Shown: piece by piece, positions 34,402-42,929 of the stretch
Layout of the letters: each line of letters opens with the position of its first letter
Numbering within the stretch: position 1 is the first letter of the stretch
Source: Bradyrhizobium manausense
GTDB lineage: Bacteria; Pseudomonadota; Alphaproteobacteria; Rhizobiales; Xanthobacteraceae
Direction of reading: 5' to 3'
DNA: 64,000 nucleotides
Assembly: GCF_018130615.1 (NCBI RefSeq)
Contig: NZ_JAFCKB010000023.1
Span: 1-64,000, forward strand
Made by a program: the position numbers and the translations under genes
The notes under the pieces: model-generated
What the model was told of the DNA's origin: nothing
The model's database searches: none
What the model saw: the letters and a program-made list of their open reading frames with translations, nothing else

Positions 34402-34903
34402 GGCTCTTCCCCCGATCACGATGGAGGCGGTCTATGCCGCGCCGGGCTATCTGTTCCGGCGCATGCAGCAGATCGCGGTCTCGATCTTCATGGAGGAGTG
34501 CAAGGCGTTCGACCTGACGCCGGTGCAATATGCGGCGCTGATCGCGATCCACACCCACCCCGGCATCGATGCGACGCGGCTGTCGGCCGTGATCGCGTTC
34601 GACCGCTCCACGCTCGGCAGCGTGATCGAGCGTCTTCAGGCAAAGGATCTCGTCGAGCGCAAGCCGGCGCCCGAGGACAAGCGAATCAAGCTGCTCTATC
34701 TGACCAAGCAAGGCGCCGTGATCCTGCGCGACATTATCCCAGTGGTCGAACGCGCCCAGGCGCGCATGCTGGAGCCGCTCAAGCCTGCCGAGCGCAAGGC
34801 GCTGATGGGGTTGATGACGCAGCTCGTGGATCTCAACAACGAAGCGTCACGCGTGCCGCTGCGGGCCGAGGATGCGCTGGAGCATTTGGGGAAGGCGGGG
34901 TGA
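34391..34903 (+). CDS. MarR family transcriptional regulator
   Basis: A 170-residue regulator with the winged helix at about residues 45-110 (FDLTPVQYAALIAIHTHPG, IAFDRSTLGSVIERLQAKDLV, DKRIKLLYLTKQGA). The start ATG 34391 lies inside the end of the isomerase gene, so the two are translated together; the longer upstream frame is the shadow of the isomerase. MarR proteins of this type usually bind an aromatic acid or its CoA thioester and release a promoter palindrome. The two matching sites at 33597 and 37873 are the natural targets. Confidence 0.9.
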   Translation: MPSKALPPITMEAVYAAPGYLFRRMQQIAVSIFMEECKAFDLTPVQYAALIAIHTHPGIDATRLSAVIAFDRSTLGSVIERLQAKDLVERKPAPEDKRIKLLYLTKQGAVILRDIIPVVERAQARMLEPLKPAERKALMGLMTQLVDLNNEASRVPLRAEDALEHLGKAG

Positions 34904-34931
34904 GCGGGTGAGGCGGTGCGCCACTCTCCGC

Positions 34932-35065
34932 CGTCGTCCCGGACAAGCGAAGCGCAGATCCGGGACCCATACGCCGCAGCAGCAGTTTGACGAAGACAGG
35001 CAATGACCATCGCGTGCAATGATTAGTGCTGCGGTGTATGGGTCCCGGCCTTCGCCGGGACGACA
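34932..35065. repeat. Dispersed GTCGTCCCGG repeat
   Basis: CGTCGTCCCGGACAAGCGAAGC at the left and GGCCTTCGCCGGGACGACAC at the right, a full-length copy very like 2321-2455. It lies between the convergent MarR and aryl-CoA ligase genes. Confidence 0.8.
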
Positions 35066-35090
35066 CCTATTTTGTAGCCCCGTCCTCGCC

Positions 35091-36704
35091 TTAGATCCGC
35101 AGCAGCGCCTGCCGGTCGATCTTCCCCGTGCCCGTCTTCGGCAATTCGTCGATGAAGATCACCTCGCGCGGATATTTGTAGGGCAGCAGCTTGCCCTTGA
35201 CGTAGTCCTGCAGCCGCCGCGTCGCCTCGCTCTGGTCGGTGGCGCGGGTGTTCATCACCACCACCGCCTTCAGCGTCATGCGTCGGTCCGGCAACTCGGC
35301 CGCGAACACGGCGCATTCTCGGATGTCGGGGTGATCGGCGAGGCATAGCTCGACCTCGAGCGGGTAGACCCACTGGCCCGAGATTTTTATGAGATCATCA
35401 GCGCGGCCGCGGAAGAAGTGGAAGCCGTCGCCATCGCGGACGAAGCGGTCGCCGGTGTAGATCCAGCCGCCCTCGCGAATGGTCTCGGCGGATTTGTCGG
35501 GTCGGTTCCAGTATAGCGGCGTGTTGGAATCGCCGCGTACCCACAGAATGCCCTCCTCGTTGTCGCCGACGTCGCGGCCCTCCTTGTCGCGCAGCGCGAC
35601 CTCGTAGCCGGGCACGCGCAGGCCAGCGGCGCCGAGCTTCTTCTGCTCGGGACGGTTGGAGAGATAAATGTGCAGCACCTCGGTCGAGCCGAGGCCTTCG
35701 ACGATCTCCAGCCCGGTGAGCGTCTTCCAGCCGTTGAAGACTTCGGCCGAGAGAACCTCGGCGGCCGAGAGCGCCATGCGCAGAGACGAGAAGCTTGTCT
35801 TGGCTGCGCCCTCCGCCTTGGTCAGCGAGGTGTAGAGCGTCGGCAGGCCAAAGAAGACCGTCGGCCTGTACTGCTCGATCGCAGCGAAGATCGACGCTGG
35901 CTTCGGCTGGCCCGGCAGCAGCAGCGTTGCCGCGCCGGCCGAGAATGGGAAGGTGACGGAATTGCCAAAGCCATAGGCGAAGAAGATCTTCGGCACGGAG
36001 AAGCAGATGTCATCGGGTGTCAGCTTCAGCACGTTCCGCGCAAAGGCGAGCTCGCTATAGACCATGTCGTGCTGGAGATGCACGATGCCCTTGGGCCGGC
36101 CGGTCGAGCCGGAGGAGTACATCCAGAACGCCATCTCGTCGCGATGCGTCGGAGCTTCCGCCAACTCGGTCGAGAATTGCGTTAGCCAGTTTGCAGCGGC
36201 GAAGGCCTCCGGTGCCGCGTGATCGCGGGCGTCGCCATTGACGACGATCAGCGTGTGCAGCTGCGTGTCCTTGCAGGCCTCGGCATTGAAACGCGCGCAG
36301 AACTCGGCATCAGCCACAGCAACGGCCGCGCCGGAATCGGCGAGATAGAATTGCAGCAGGTCCGGCGGCGTCAGCGTGTTGATCAAGAGCGGCACGAAGC
36401 CGGCACGCACGGCGCCAAAGAAGGCGGCGGGATAGGCCGGGGTATCGTCGAGGAACAGCAGCACACGGTCGCCGCGCGTCAGTCCCAATGAGGCAAATCC
36501 GTTGCCCCAGCGGCAAGCTTCCGCACAGAGCTCGGCATAGGTCCGCGACCCCGCCGGGCCAATCAGCGCGAGCTTGTCGCCGTATCCCTTGCGGAGATTG
36601 TCGAACAGCATACGGCTGGCGTTGTATTGTTGCGGAACGGCAAAGCCGATCTCGCGTGCCCCAGGACTGTCCGCGGGCACCTGGTCGCGAATCTCGTTGC
36701 TCAT
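35091..36704 (-). CDS. Aryl-CoA ligase of the benzoate-CoA ligase family
   Basis: A 537-residue adenylating enzyme. FWMYSSGSTGRPKGIVHLQHD is the phosphate loop, VEGLGSTEVLHIYLSN the adenine motif, and the C-terminal TGTGKIDRQALLRI holds the catalytic lysine. The sequence pattern (YNASRMLFDN, GDRVLLFLDDTPAYPAAF) is that of benzoate and hydroxybenzoate-CoA ligases. Its start overlaps the hydroxylase gene end by 4 bp (ATGA), so both are one operon under the operator at 37873. Paired with an aryl-CoA hydroxylase, a salicylate-type acid is the most likely substrate. Confidence 0.88.
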   Translation of the reverse strand: MSNEIRDQVPADSPGAREIGFAVPQQYNASRMLFDNLRKGYGDKLALIGPAGSRTYAELCAEACRWGNGFASLGLTRGDRVLLFLDDTPAYPAAFFGAVRAGFVPLLINTLTPPDLLQFYLADSGAAVAVADAEFCARFNAEACKDTQLHTLIVVNGDARDHAAPEAFAAANWLTQFSTELAEAPTHRDEMAFWMYSSGSTGRPKGIVHLQHDMVYSELAFARNVLKLTPDDICFSVPKIFFAYGFGNSVTFPFSAGAATLLLPGQPKPASIFAAIEQYRPTVFFGLPTLYTSLTKAEGAAKTSFSSLRMALSAAEVLSAEVFNGWKTLTGLEIVEGLGSTEVLHIYLSNRPEQKKLGAAGLRVPGYEVALRDKEGRDVGDNEEGILWVRGDSNTPLYWNRPDKSAETIREGGWIYTGDRFVRDGDGFHFFRGRADDLIKISGQWVYPLEVELCLADHPDIRECAVFAAELPDRRMTLKAVVVMNTRATDQSEATRRLQDYVKGKLLPYKYPREVIFIDELPKTGTGKIDRQALLRI

Positions 36705-37855
36705 GCCGTCGCCTCGCCGATCGCGTCTCCGCCGTTCTTCTCGGCTTCGTAGCGGGCCATGAAGACCGGCGACATCGCGCGCAGCCGGGAATCGTCGATG
36801 CGGCCGGAGCGGGTGATGTAGCTATAGGCGAAGTCCATCAGGTCGAGCTGCATGTGCTGGGCAAAATGCTCGTACCAGAACGCGCTGGTGCGTGCGGCAT
36901 TGACGAGCTTCTGCACCACGGGCTTTCGCGCGGCCTGGTAGCGGTGCAGTGCGGTCGACAGATGCGCATCCGATTCCAGCGCCTTGACCAGCGCGATCGC
37001 GTCCTCGATCGCAAGCCGCGTGCCGGAGCCGATCGAGAAATGCGCCGAGTGCAGAGCGTCGCCGATCAGCACCATGTTCTTGAACGACCAGTGCTCGTTC
37101 CAGACCCAGGGAAAGTTGCGCCAGACCGATTTGTTCGAGACCAGCGAGCGGCCGCCGAGCGTGTCCGCGAACACCTCCTCGCAGACGCCCTTGGACTGCT
37201 CGACATCCTTATAGGCAAAGCCATAGGCCTGCCAGGTCGCGTGGTCGCATTCGACCAGGAAGGTGCTCATGGTCGGTGAGTAGCGGTAGTGATGGGCGTT
37301 GAAGGCGCCGCGGTCGGTCTTCACGAAAGTTTGCGACAGCGTGTCGAAGCGCTTCGAGGTGCCGTACCAGACGAATTTGTTGGAAGAGTAGGACAGCGAG
37401 GTGCCGAAATCGCCCTCGAAGGTGCGGCGGACCAGCGAGTTGAGCCCATCGGCGGCGACGATCAGATCGTGGCCACCCAGCTGATCGATCGTCTGGATCT
37501 GGGTGTCGAAACGTGGAGTGACGCCGACATCGAGGGCGCGCTGCTGCAGGAACTGCAAGAGTTCGAGTCGGCCGATCGACGAGAAGCCGACGCCGTCGAT
37601 GGCGACGCTGTCACCGCCGAGGTTCAGCGTGATGTTCTCCCAGCTCTCCATATGCGGCGCGATCGCATCGACCGTTTCGGGGTCGTCGCCGCGCAGGAAT
37701 TCCAGGGCCTGGTCGGAAAACACGACGCCAAAGCCCCAGGTCGCGTCGGCCGGGTTCTGTTCGAACAGGTCGACTTGATCCTCAGGGTGACGCTTCTTCC
37801 AGAGATAGGCGAAGTAGAGCCCACCGGGCCCCCCACCAATCACGGCGATCCGCAA
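36701..37855 (-). CDS. FAD monooxygenase, salicylyl-CoA 5-hydroxylase-like (short form)
   Basis: A 384-residue class-A flavin hydroxylase. IAVIGGGPGGLYFAYLW is the FAD site (Gly7, Gly9, Gly12), WGFGVVFSDQALEFLR is a mark of the salicylyl-CoA and aminobenzoyl-CoA hydroxylase group, and LIGDALHSAHFSIGSGTRLAIEDA is the GD motif. Larger members carry an added old-yellow-enzyme domain, which is absent here. It should hydroxylate an aryl-CoA, giving gentisyl-CoA if the substrate is salicylyl-CoA. It is first in its operon, followed by the ligase. Free-acid hydroxylation cannot be excluded. Confidence 0.82.
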   Translation of the reverse strand: MRIAVIGGGPGGLYFAYLWKKRHPEDQVDLFEQNPADATWGFGVVFSDQALEFLRGDDPETVDAIAPHMESWENITLNLGGDSVAIDGVGFSSIGRLELLQFLQQRALDVGVTPRFDTQIQTIDQLGGHDLIVAADGLNSLVRRTFEGDFGTSLSYSSNKFVWYGTSKRFDTLSQTFVKTDRGAFNAHHYRYSPTMSTFLVECDHATWQAYGFAYKDVEQSKGVCEEVFADTLGGRSLVSNKSVWRNFPWVWNEHWSFKNMVLIGDALHSAHFSIGSGTRLAIEDAIALVKALESDAHLSTALHRYQAARKPVVQKLVNAARTSAFWYEHFAQHMQLDLMDFAYSYITRSGRIDDSRLRAMSPVFMARYEAEKNGGDAIGEATA

Positions 37856-37872
37856 CGTCGGCCTCCCTAATT

Positions 37873-37890
37873 GACAGTATACTTACTATC
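37873..37890 (-). promoter_or_regulatory. MarR-type operator ahead of the hydroxylase-ligase operon
   Basis: Minus-strand GATAGTA-AGTA-TACTGTC, an almost perfect 18-bp inverted repeat, 18 bases before the start codon. TATACT inside it can be a -10 box; the -35 position is poor. It is the better palindrome of the two sites and shares 17 identical bases with 33594-33610. The rest of 37891-38045 holds no gene or clear signal. Confidence 0.65.
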
Positions 37891-38045
37891 TCAGGGTAGA
37901 CTATTAGGCTCCGGCCTCCCCCGCCAGCGGAATTATCGACAAGGCGAGGTGCGCCGCAGGACAGCTGCGGGCACCCGCTTTGCGCGTGCCCGGAACCGTC
38001 AGTTGGGAATCATAGCCAAACCGCGCCGGATTGGCCACATGCGCG

Positions 38046-38261
38046 TCAGACGCAGCGCTTCACGTAAACCCCGTTCACCAGCACCCTGGTACAGCGGACC
38101 ACCGGCACCGGCTTGCGGACCACGACCGCGCCGTTCGGCCCGGCGCAGCCGGCGCGGTAGACACCGCGGCCGCAGACCACCGCATTGGCGTCGGATGTCG
38201 CGAAGGTCATGGTCGCTGCGAAGGCGAGCAGCGCGGAAGCAGTGAGTAGGAATGCACGCAT
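38046..38261 (-). CDS. Small secreted protein with cysteine pairs
   Basis: A 71-residue protein with a signal peptide (MRAFLLTASALLAFAATMTFATSDANA). The mature part VVCGRGVYRAGCAGPNGA followed by VVVRKPVPVVRCTRVL has four cysteines and is typical of small secreted Rhizobiales proteins. GGGAGAGAAAC precedes the start at 38261; the frame extending to 38789 is a shadow. The function is unknown. Confidence 0.75.
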   Translation of the reverse strand: MRAFLLTASALLAFAATMTFATSDANAVVCGRGVYRAGCAGPNGAVVVRKPVPVVRCTRVLVNGVYVKRCV

Positions 38262-38386
38262 GTTTCTCTCCCGGTCTTGTCCTGGTTGAAATCGGACTGG
38301 CAAAGGATTTGTCGCGGCAGGCGCGCGAAAATTCATTCGCGTGCGCTGCCAAATGTTCGCGTCCGGCCGCGCGAGTTGCGGATCGC

Positions 38387-39238
38387 CTATCGCGCCGCGA
38401 AGGGAGCGAGGACTTCCTTGCACGCGGGCGATAGCGACGCGGCGTTGCCGGCGATGCACTGCACGATGCGGCCACCTCCAGGCGCGACGCCGGCGCAGAG
38501 CGAGCGGATGTCGGCGCCGCAGGCGGAGCGGGCGATGAATAGCTCTTCGCGCGGCCGCAGCGGACGGAGAACGATCACGGCAGGCGCGGCCGCCGGGGCT
38601 GCTGCGGCTGCGGGGGCTGCACCAGCTGCCGGCGCTGCCGCAGCTGCTGCGCCGCCGCCACCGGCCGCGGCGGTCAGGGCTTTCTCGCATGCGGGTGAAA
38701 CCTTGGCCTTGTTCTTTTCCAGGCATTCGAGTGCGGGAGCGCCGCCCGGCGGAACGCTGGCGCAGACTTTGGGATAATCGCCGCGGCAAGCGCTCTTGAC
38801 TGCAGCAACTTGTGCGCTGCTCGGCTGCTTGGCTGCCGCAGCTTTCGGCGCGGCTTCGGCAGCCGGCTTTGCTGCTGGTGCGGCGGCTGGCGCCGCTTCA
38901 GATTTGGCAGGTTCAGATTTGGCGGGTTCAGGCTTGGCTGGCTCAGACTTGGCGGGCGCAGCTTCGGTCTTCGGCGCGGCAGCCGGCTCGACGGCGCGAA
39001 CGGCGGTCTGGCATCCCGCCGACAGGCTCGACATGTGGCTCTGCAAGCATTGATACGCCTCCACTCCACCGGGCGTCACACTCGCGCAGTGCGCCATGAA
39101 GTCCGAGCGGCAAGCGGAGCGGATGGCGCTCTTCTGGGCCTCGGTCGGGGCCTGCGCGAATGCGCTTGTTGCAATTGCGAAGAGTGCTGCGGCGAGCAAC
39201 GCGTGACGCGTTGACGTATGTTTCAACGTGTTGATCAT
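38387..39238 (-). CDS. Secreted protein with three identical-spacing cysteine repeats
   Basis: A 283-residue protein with a signal peptide to about residue 29. Three units each hold four cysteines in the exact pattern C-x7-C-x12-C-x11-C: Cys43-76, Cys151-184 and Cys240-273, with a shared PGG after the second cysteine. The units are joined by Ala/Pro/Lys/Glu linkers, the first running KSEPAKPEPAKSEPAKSE. It resembles the CR1 type of cysteine-rich repeat. There are no cysteines outside the repeats, so six disulfides are expected. The role is unknown, probably periplasmic or surface. Confidence 0.8.
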   Translation of the reverse strand: MINTLKHTSTRHALLAAALFAIATSAFAQAPTEAQKSAIRSACRSDFMAHCASVTPGGVEAYQCLQSHMSSLSAGCQTAVRAVEPAAAPKTEAAPAKSEPAKPEPAKSEPAKSEAAPAAAPAAKPAAEAAPKAAAAKQPSSAQVAAVKSACRGDYPKVCASVPPGGAPALECLEKNKAKVSPACEKALTAAAGGGGAAAAAAPAAGAAPAAAAAPAAAPAVIVLRPLRPREELFIARSACGADIRSLCAGVAPGGGRIVQCIAGNAASLSPACKEVLAPFAAR

Positions 39239-39386
39239 TGGGATGAATTCCTGCCCTATCGGTAACGCCGACGCTTTATCAAAAGTGATGCAAACAATCG
39301 TCGCGGGTGATGCCGCGTGCGGCATCATTGGCCACCGCGACCTCTACCGCAAGTAGATAATGTCTCTGCAATTGCGACGTAACTGA

Positions 39387-39462
39387 GAGCATGACCCGGG
39401 AAAGTGCGCAGCGGTTTTCCCTCGCGACAAACGTGGAATACGTTTGCGCGGCGGTCATGCTC
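39387..39462. repeat. 76-bp element with perfect 10-bp terminal inverted repeats
   Basis: GAGCATGACC (39387-39396) and GGTCATGCTC (39453-39462) are perfect inverted ends. Inside are GGGAAAGTGCGCAGCGG and GGTTTTCC. This resembles the GAGCATGA...TCATGCTC extragenic repeats common in Rhizobiales. It lies 18 bp past the oxidoreductase stop and may also end its transcript. Bases 39239-39386 are non-coding, with the secreted protein's promoter presumably there. Confidence 0.65.
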
Positions 39463-39479
39463 AAACAAACAACACGTCG

Positions 39480-40481
39480 TTAGAGCTTGACCATGCGCTT
39501 GCCGCGGTTCTCGCCCGCGAGCAATCCGATCAGCGCCTTCGGCGTGTTTTGCAAGCCATCGATGATGTCTTCCTGCACCTTCAGCTTGCCGGCCTTGACC
39601 CAGGCCTGGAGATCGGCGAGCGCGCGCTGGCTGTCCTTCATGTAGTCCATGACGATGAAGCCCTGCATCACGAGCCGCTTCACCACGATCAGGCCGGGCA
39701 CGCCGCGCGGGCCGTGCGCCGACGGCGCGCCGTCATATTGCGAGATCGCGCCGCAACAGGCGATGCGGCCGTAATTGTTCATCTGCGGCAGGCAGGCTTC
39801 GAGAATGTCGCCGCCGACATTGTCGAAATAGACGTCGATGCCCTTTGGGGCCGCCGCGCGCAGCGCCTTGAACACCGCACCGTCCTTGTAATCGACGGCG
39901 GCATCGAAACCGAGTTCGGAGGTCAGCCAGTTGCACTTGTCCGCGCCGCCGGCAATGCCGACAACGCGGCATCCCCTAATCTTGGCGATCTGTCCAACGA
40001 TCGAACCGACCGAGCCCGCGGCGGCCGAGACCACGACGGTCTCGCCCTCCTTCGGCTTGCCGACTTCGAGCAGGCCGAAATAGGCGGTGAGGCCGGCGAT
40101 GCCGAACACGCTGAGCAGATGTGTCATCGGCTCGAGCTTCGGCATCTTCGTCAAATGCTTTGCGGGGACCGCGGCAAACTCCTGCCAGCCGGTGTCACCA
40201 AAGACGATGTCGCCGGGCGCCAGCCCCGGCGCCTTCGAGCTCATGACCTCGGCAATGGCGCCGCCGGCCATCACACTGTTGGCCTCGACGGCCGAACGGT
40301 AGGTCGCGCCGTGCATCCAGGCGCGGTTGGCGGCGTCGAGCGAGATGTAACGCACGCGCAGCAAGGCCTCGCCTTCCTTCGGTTCCGGCGTCGCGCTCTC
40401 GACCATCTTGAAATGCTCGAGACCGAGCTTGCCGCTGGGTTTTTCCACCAGGAGAATTTGGCGATTGATGTTGGCGGTCAT
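39480..40481 (-). CDS. NADP-dependent medium-chain reductase, zinc-free (YncB/alkenal reductase type)
   Basis: A 333-residue MDR-family protein. VSAAAGSVGSIVGQIAKIRG is the NADP site (AxxGxxG), and YFDNVGGDILEACL and VDYKDGAVFKALRAAAPKG are typical of the 2-alkenal/NADP oxidoreductase group. No zinc-binding cysteine cluster is present. It should reduce a double bond of an unsaturated carbonyl compound. ATG at 40481 follows GAGAGGGAACGCC. It appears to be alone in its transcript. Confidence 0.87.
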   Translation of the reverse strand: MTANINRQILLVEKPSGKLGLEHFKMVESATPEPKEGEALLRVRYISLDAANRAWMHGATYRSAVEANSVMAGGAIAEVMSSKAPGLAPGDIVFGDTGWQEFAAVPAKHLTKMPKLEPMTHLLSVFGIAGLTAYFGLLEVGKPKEGETVVVSAAAGSVGSIVGQIAKIRGCRVVGIAGGADKCNWLTSELGFDAAVDYKDGAVFKALRAAAPKGIDVYFDNVGGDILEACLPQMNNYGRIACCGAISQYDGAPSAHGPRGVPGLIVVKRLVMQGFIVMDYMKDSQRALADLQAWVKAGKLKVQEDIIDGLQNTPKALIGLLAGENRGKRMVKL

Positions 40482-40690
40482 GGCGTTCCCTCTCGGATTG
40501 TTTGACGATTATTGGTGCATTTGCCGCAAACAAAACGTGCAAGCCGCATTCGTTGTGCGCTGCATGAAGGCTAGATCGCTGCGCCCGGTTTCGCAACGGG
40601 AACATCGAGCTCGAGCGACTGCACGCAAAGCGTGTTGCGTCGCTGTCATATCTGCGACATCATGAAGCGGCCGGTGTGGTGGGGGTCTCA

Positions 40691-41986
40691 ATGTCGAACA
40701 GGTTTACGCAATACATTCTGGCGGCGATGGTGCTCGGCATCATCATGGGCTCGGCGATCTACAATTTCCTGCCCGACACGCGGGGCGACTGGGCCTCCTC
40801 CATCAACCTGATCGCCGTGATCTTCCTGCGCCTGATCAAGATGATCATCGCGCCGCTGGTGTTTGCGACCCTGGTCGGCGGCATCGCCCATATGGGGTCG
40901 GGCTCCAAGCTCGGGCGCATCTTCGCAAAGACCATGGGCTGGTTCGTCAGCGCATCCTTTGTCTCGCTGATGCTCGGCCTCATCATGGTCAACCTGCTCC
41001 AGCCCGGCGCAAACTTCCCCGGCACGCTGCCCGACAAGGCGCAGTCGACCGGCTTGCCGGTTTCCGCCTTCTCGATCGAGAAGTTCCTGACCCATCTGAT
41101 CCCGACCTCGATCGCGGATGCGATGGCGCAGAACGAGATCCTCCAGATCGTGATCTTCGCGGTGTTTTTCTCGGTGGCGATGGGCGCATTGCCCGAACGC
41201 TCCAAGCAGATCCTGTCGCTGATCGACGATCTCGGTCACATCATGCTGAAGGTGACGAGCTATGTGATGATGTTCGCGCCGTTTGCGGTGTGGGCTGCGA
41301 TCACCGCCACGGTGGCCAAGAACGGTCTCCTGGTGCTGTGGAAGCTCATCGTGTTCATGGGCGGCTTCTATCTGTCGCTTTTCATCCTCTGGGGCATCCT
41401 TGTGGCCGTCGGCTTCATCGTGATCGGGCCGCGTTACGGCCATCTGTTGCGGTTGATCCGTGAGCCGTTGATGATCGCGTTCTCCACCGCGAGCTCGGAG
41501 GCGGCCTACCCGAAGACGCTCGAAGGCCTCAACCGCTTCGGGGCCTCGTCGCGGATCTCGAGCTTCGTGCTGCCGCTCGGCTATTCCTTCAACCTCGACG
41601 GCACGATGATGTACTGCACCTTCGCCAGTATCTTCATCGCGCAGAGCTACCACATCGACATGCCGCTCGGCACGCAGCTCGCAATGCTGGCGACCTTGAT
41701 GATCACCTCGAAGGGGGTGGCCGGCGTGCCGCGCGCCTCCCTCGTCGTGATCGCCTCGACGCTGTCGCAGTTCAACATTCCCGAAGCGGGGCTGTTGATG
41801 ATCATGGGCATCGACACCTTCCTCGACATGGGCCGCAGCGCCACCAACGTGATCGGCAACACGCTGGCGACCTCGGTCGTGGCGAAGTGGGAGGGCGAGC
41901 TCGGGCCCGAGCATGCGCTTGGACCGGGCGACGTCGTGCCCGGCGACATGGTCCCGGGCGAAGTGCCTGTGATGGCCGGCCATTGA
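40691..41986 (+). CDS. Dicarboxylate/amino acid:cation symporter (SDF family)
   Basis: A 431-residue inner-membrane carrier. The family marks are the re-entrant-loop serine stretch STASSEAAYPKTLEGL, GYSFNLDGTMMYCTFASIFIAQ in the cation-binding helix, and DTFLDMGRSATNVIGNTLATSVV. Multiple hydrophobic helices start with YILAAMVLGIIMG. Proton- or sodium-driven uptake of glutamate or C4 acids is expected. The start MSNRFTQ at 40691 is the best of two methionines. A periplasmic binding protein gene follows after only 12 bp, an unusual pairing for this single-component carrier. Confidence 0.9.
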   Translation: MSNRFTQYILAAMVLGIIMGSAIYNFLPDTRGDWASSINLIAVIFLRLIKMIIAPLVFATLVGGIAHMGSGSKLGRIFAKTMGWFVSASFVSLMLGLIMVNLLQPGANFPGTLPDKAQSTGLPVSAFSIEKFLTHLIPTSIADAMAQNEILQIVIFAVFFSVAMGALPERSKQILSLIDDLGHIMLKVTSYVMMFAPFAVWAAITATVAKNGLLVLWKLIVFMGGFYLSLFILWGILVAVGFIVIGPRYGHLLRLIREPLMIAFSTASSEAAYPKTLEGLNRFGASSRISSFVLPLGYSFNLDGTMMYCTFASIFIAQSYHIDMPLGTQLAMLATLMITSKGVAGVPRASLVVIASTLSQFNIPEAGLLMIMGIDTFLDMGRSATNVIGNTLATSVVAKWEGELGPEHALGPGDVVPGDMVPGEVPVMAGH

Positions 41987-41998
41987 CGGGAGTGCGTC

Positions 41999-42919
41999 AT
42001 GCGCCCTTTGACGGCGATTTCGAGCGGTTTGTTGCTGGCCGCGTGCCTGCTGGCAACGGACGCCTCCGCCCAGACCGGCGGCAGCGAAGGGCTAAGCCCG
42101 ACGCTGTCAGCCATCAAGACCACGCACACCGTGCGGCTCGGCTATCGTGAAAGCTCGCCGCCGTTTTCCTTCCTCGACCAGGCCAACCGGCCGATCGGCT
42201 ACAGCCTCGAACTCTGTGAAGCCATCGTCGAGGAGATCGGCGTCGAGGTCGACGATCCCAATCTGAAGATCGACTACGTCAAGGTCACCTCGGATGACCG
42301 TATCGATGCCGTGCTGCAGAACAAGATCGATCTGGAGTGCGGCTCGACCACGGCCAATTCCGAGCGCGGCAAGCGCGTCGCGTTCTCTCCGCTGATGTTC
42401 GTCGCCGGCACCAAGCTGATGGTGCCGAAGAGCTCCAGCGTCCAGTCCCTGACCGATTTGAGGGGCAAGACCATCGTGGTGACGAAAGGCACCACCAACG
42501 AGCAGGCGATCCAGGCGGCGGACAAGAAGTCTTCGCTGGGCTTGAACATTGTCGTCGGCCCGGACCACGAGCAGTCGTATCAGATGCTGGTCGACGGCAA
42601 GGCGGACGCGTTTGCGACCGACGACATTCTGCTCTCGGGCCTGATCGTGCGCCACAAGGCGCAGGACAAGTTCCGCGTCGCCGGCGACTACCTGTCCTAC
42701 GATCCCTACGGCATCATGTTCCGCAAGGGAGAACCGCAATTGTCAGCCGTGGTCGACCGCACCTTCCGCAAGCTCGGCTCCAACCACGATCTCGTGCCGC
42801 TCTACAACAAATGGTTCATCGCCCGGATGCCGACCGGCGAGAAGATGAACGTGCCGATCTCGCTGCAGTTGGAAGAAGCCTTCAAGGCAATGGACGATTC
42901 CGCGAGCGCGAATAATTGA
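41999..42919 (+). CDS. Periplasmic amino-acid-type binding protein (family 3)
   Basis: A 306-residue secreted receptor with signal peptide (SGLLLAACLLATDASA). VRLGYRESSPPFSFLDQANRPIGYSLEL is the family-3 entry, VTSDDRIDAVLQNKIDLECG and LRGKTIVVTKGTTNEQAI follow the two-lobe fold. Family-3 receptors for glutamate and aspartate have this ECGSTT-type segment. No ABC permease or ATPase gene is near; the partner is the SDF symporter 12 bp upstream. It could serve a distant ABC system or the carrier itself. Confidence 0.87.
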   Translation: MRPLTAISSGLLLAACLLATDASAQTGGSEGLSPTLSAIKTTHTVRLGYRESSPPFSFLDQANRPIGYSLELCEAIVEEIGVEVDDPNLKIDYVKVTSDDRIDAVLQNKIDLECGSTTANSERGKRVAFSPLMFVAGTKLMVPKSSSVQSLTDLRGKTIVVTKGTTNEQAIQAADKKSSLGLNIVVGPDHEQSYQMLVDGKADAFATDDILLSGLIVRHKAQDKFRVAGDYLSYDPYGIMFRKGEPQLSAVVDRTFRKLGSNHDLVPLYNKWFIARMPTGEKMNVPISLQLEEAFKAMDDSASANN

Positions 42920-42929
42920 CCCTTACTTC

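Noticed and set aside
40691-42919. Binding protein as part of a local ABC importer
   Set aside because: No ATPase or permease gene lies within several kilobases on either side.
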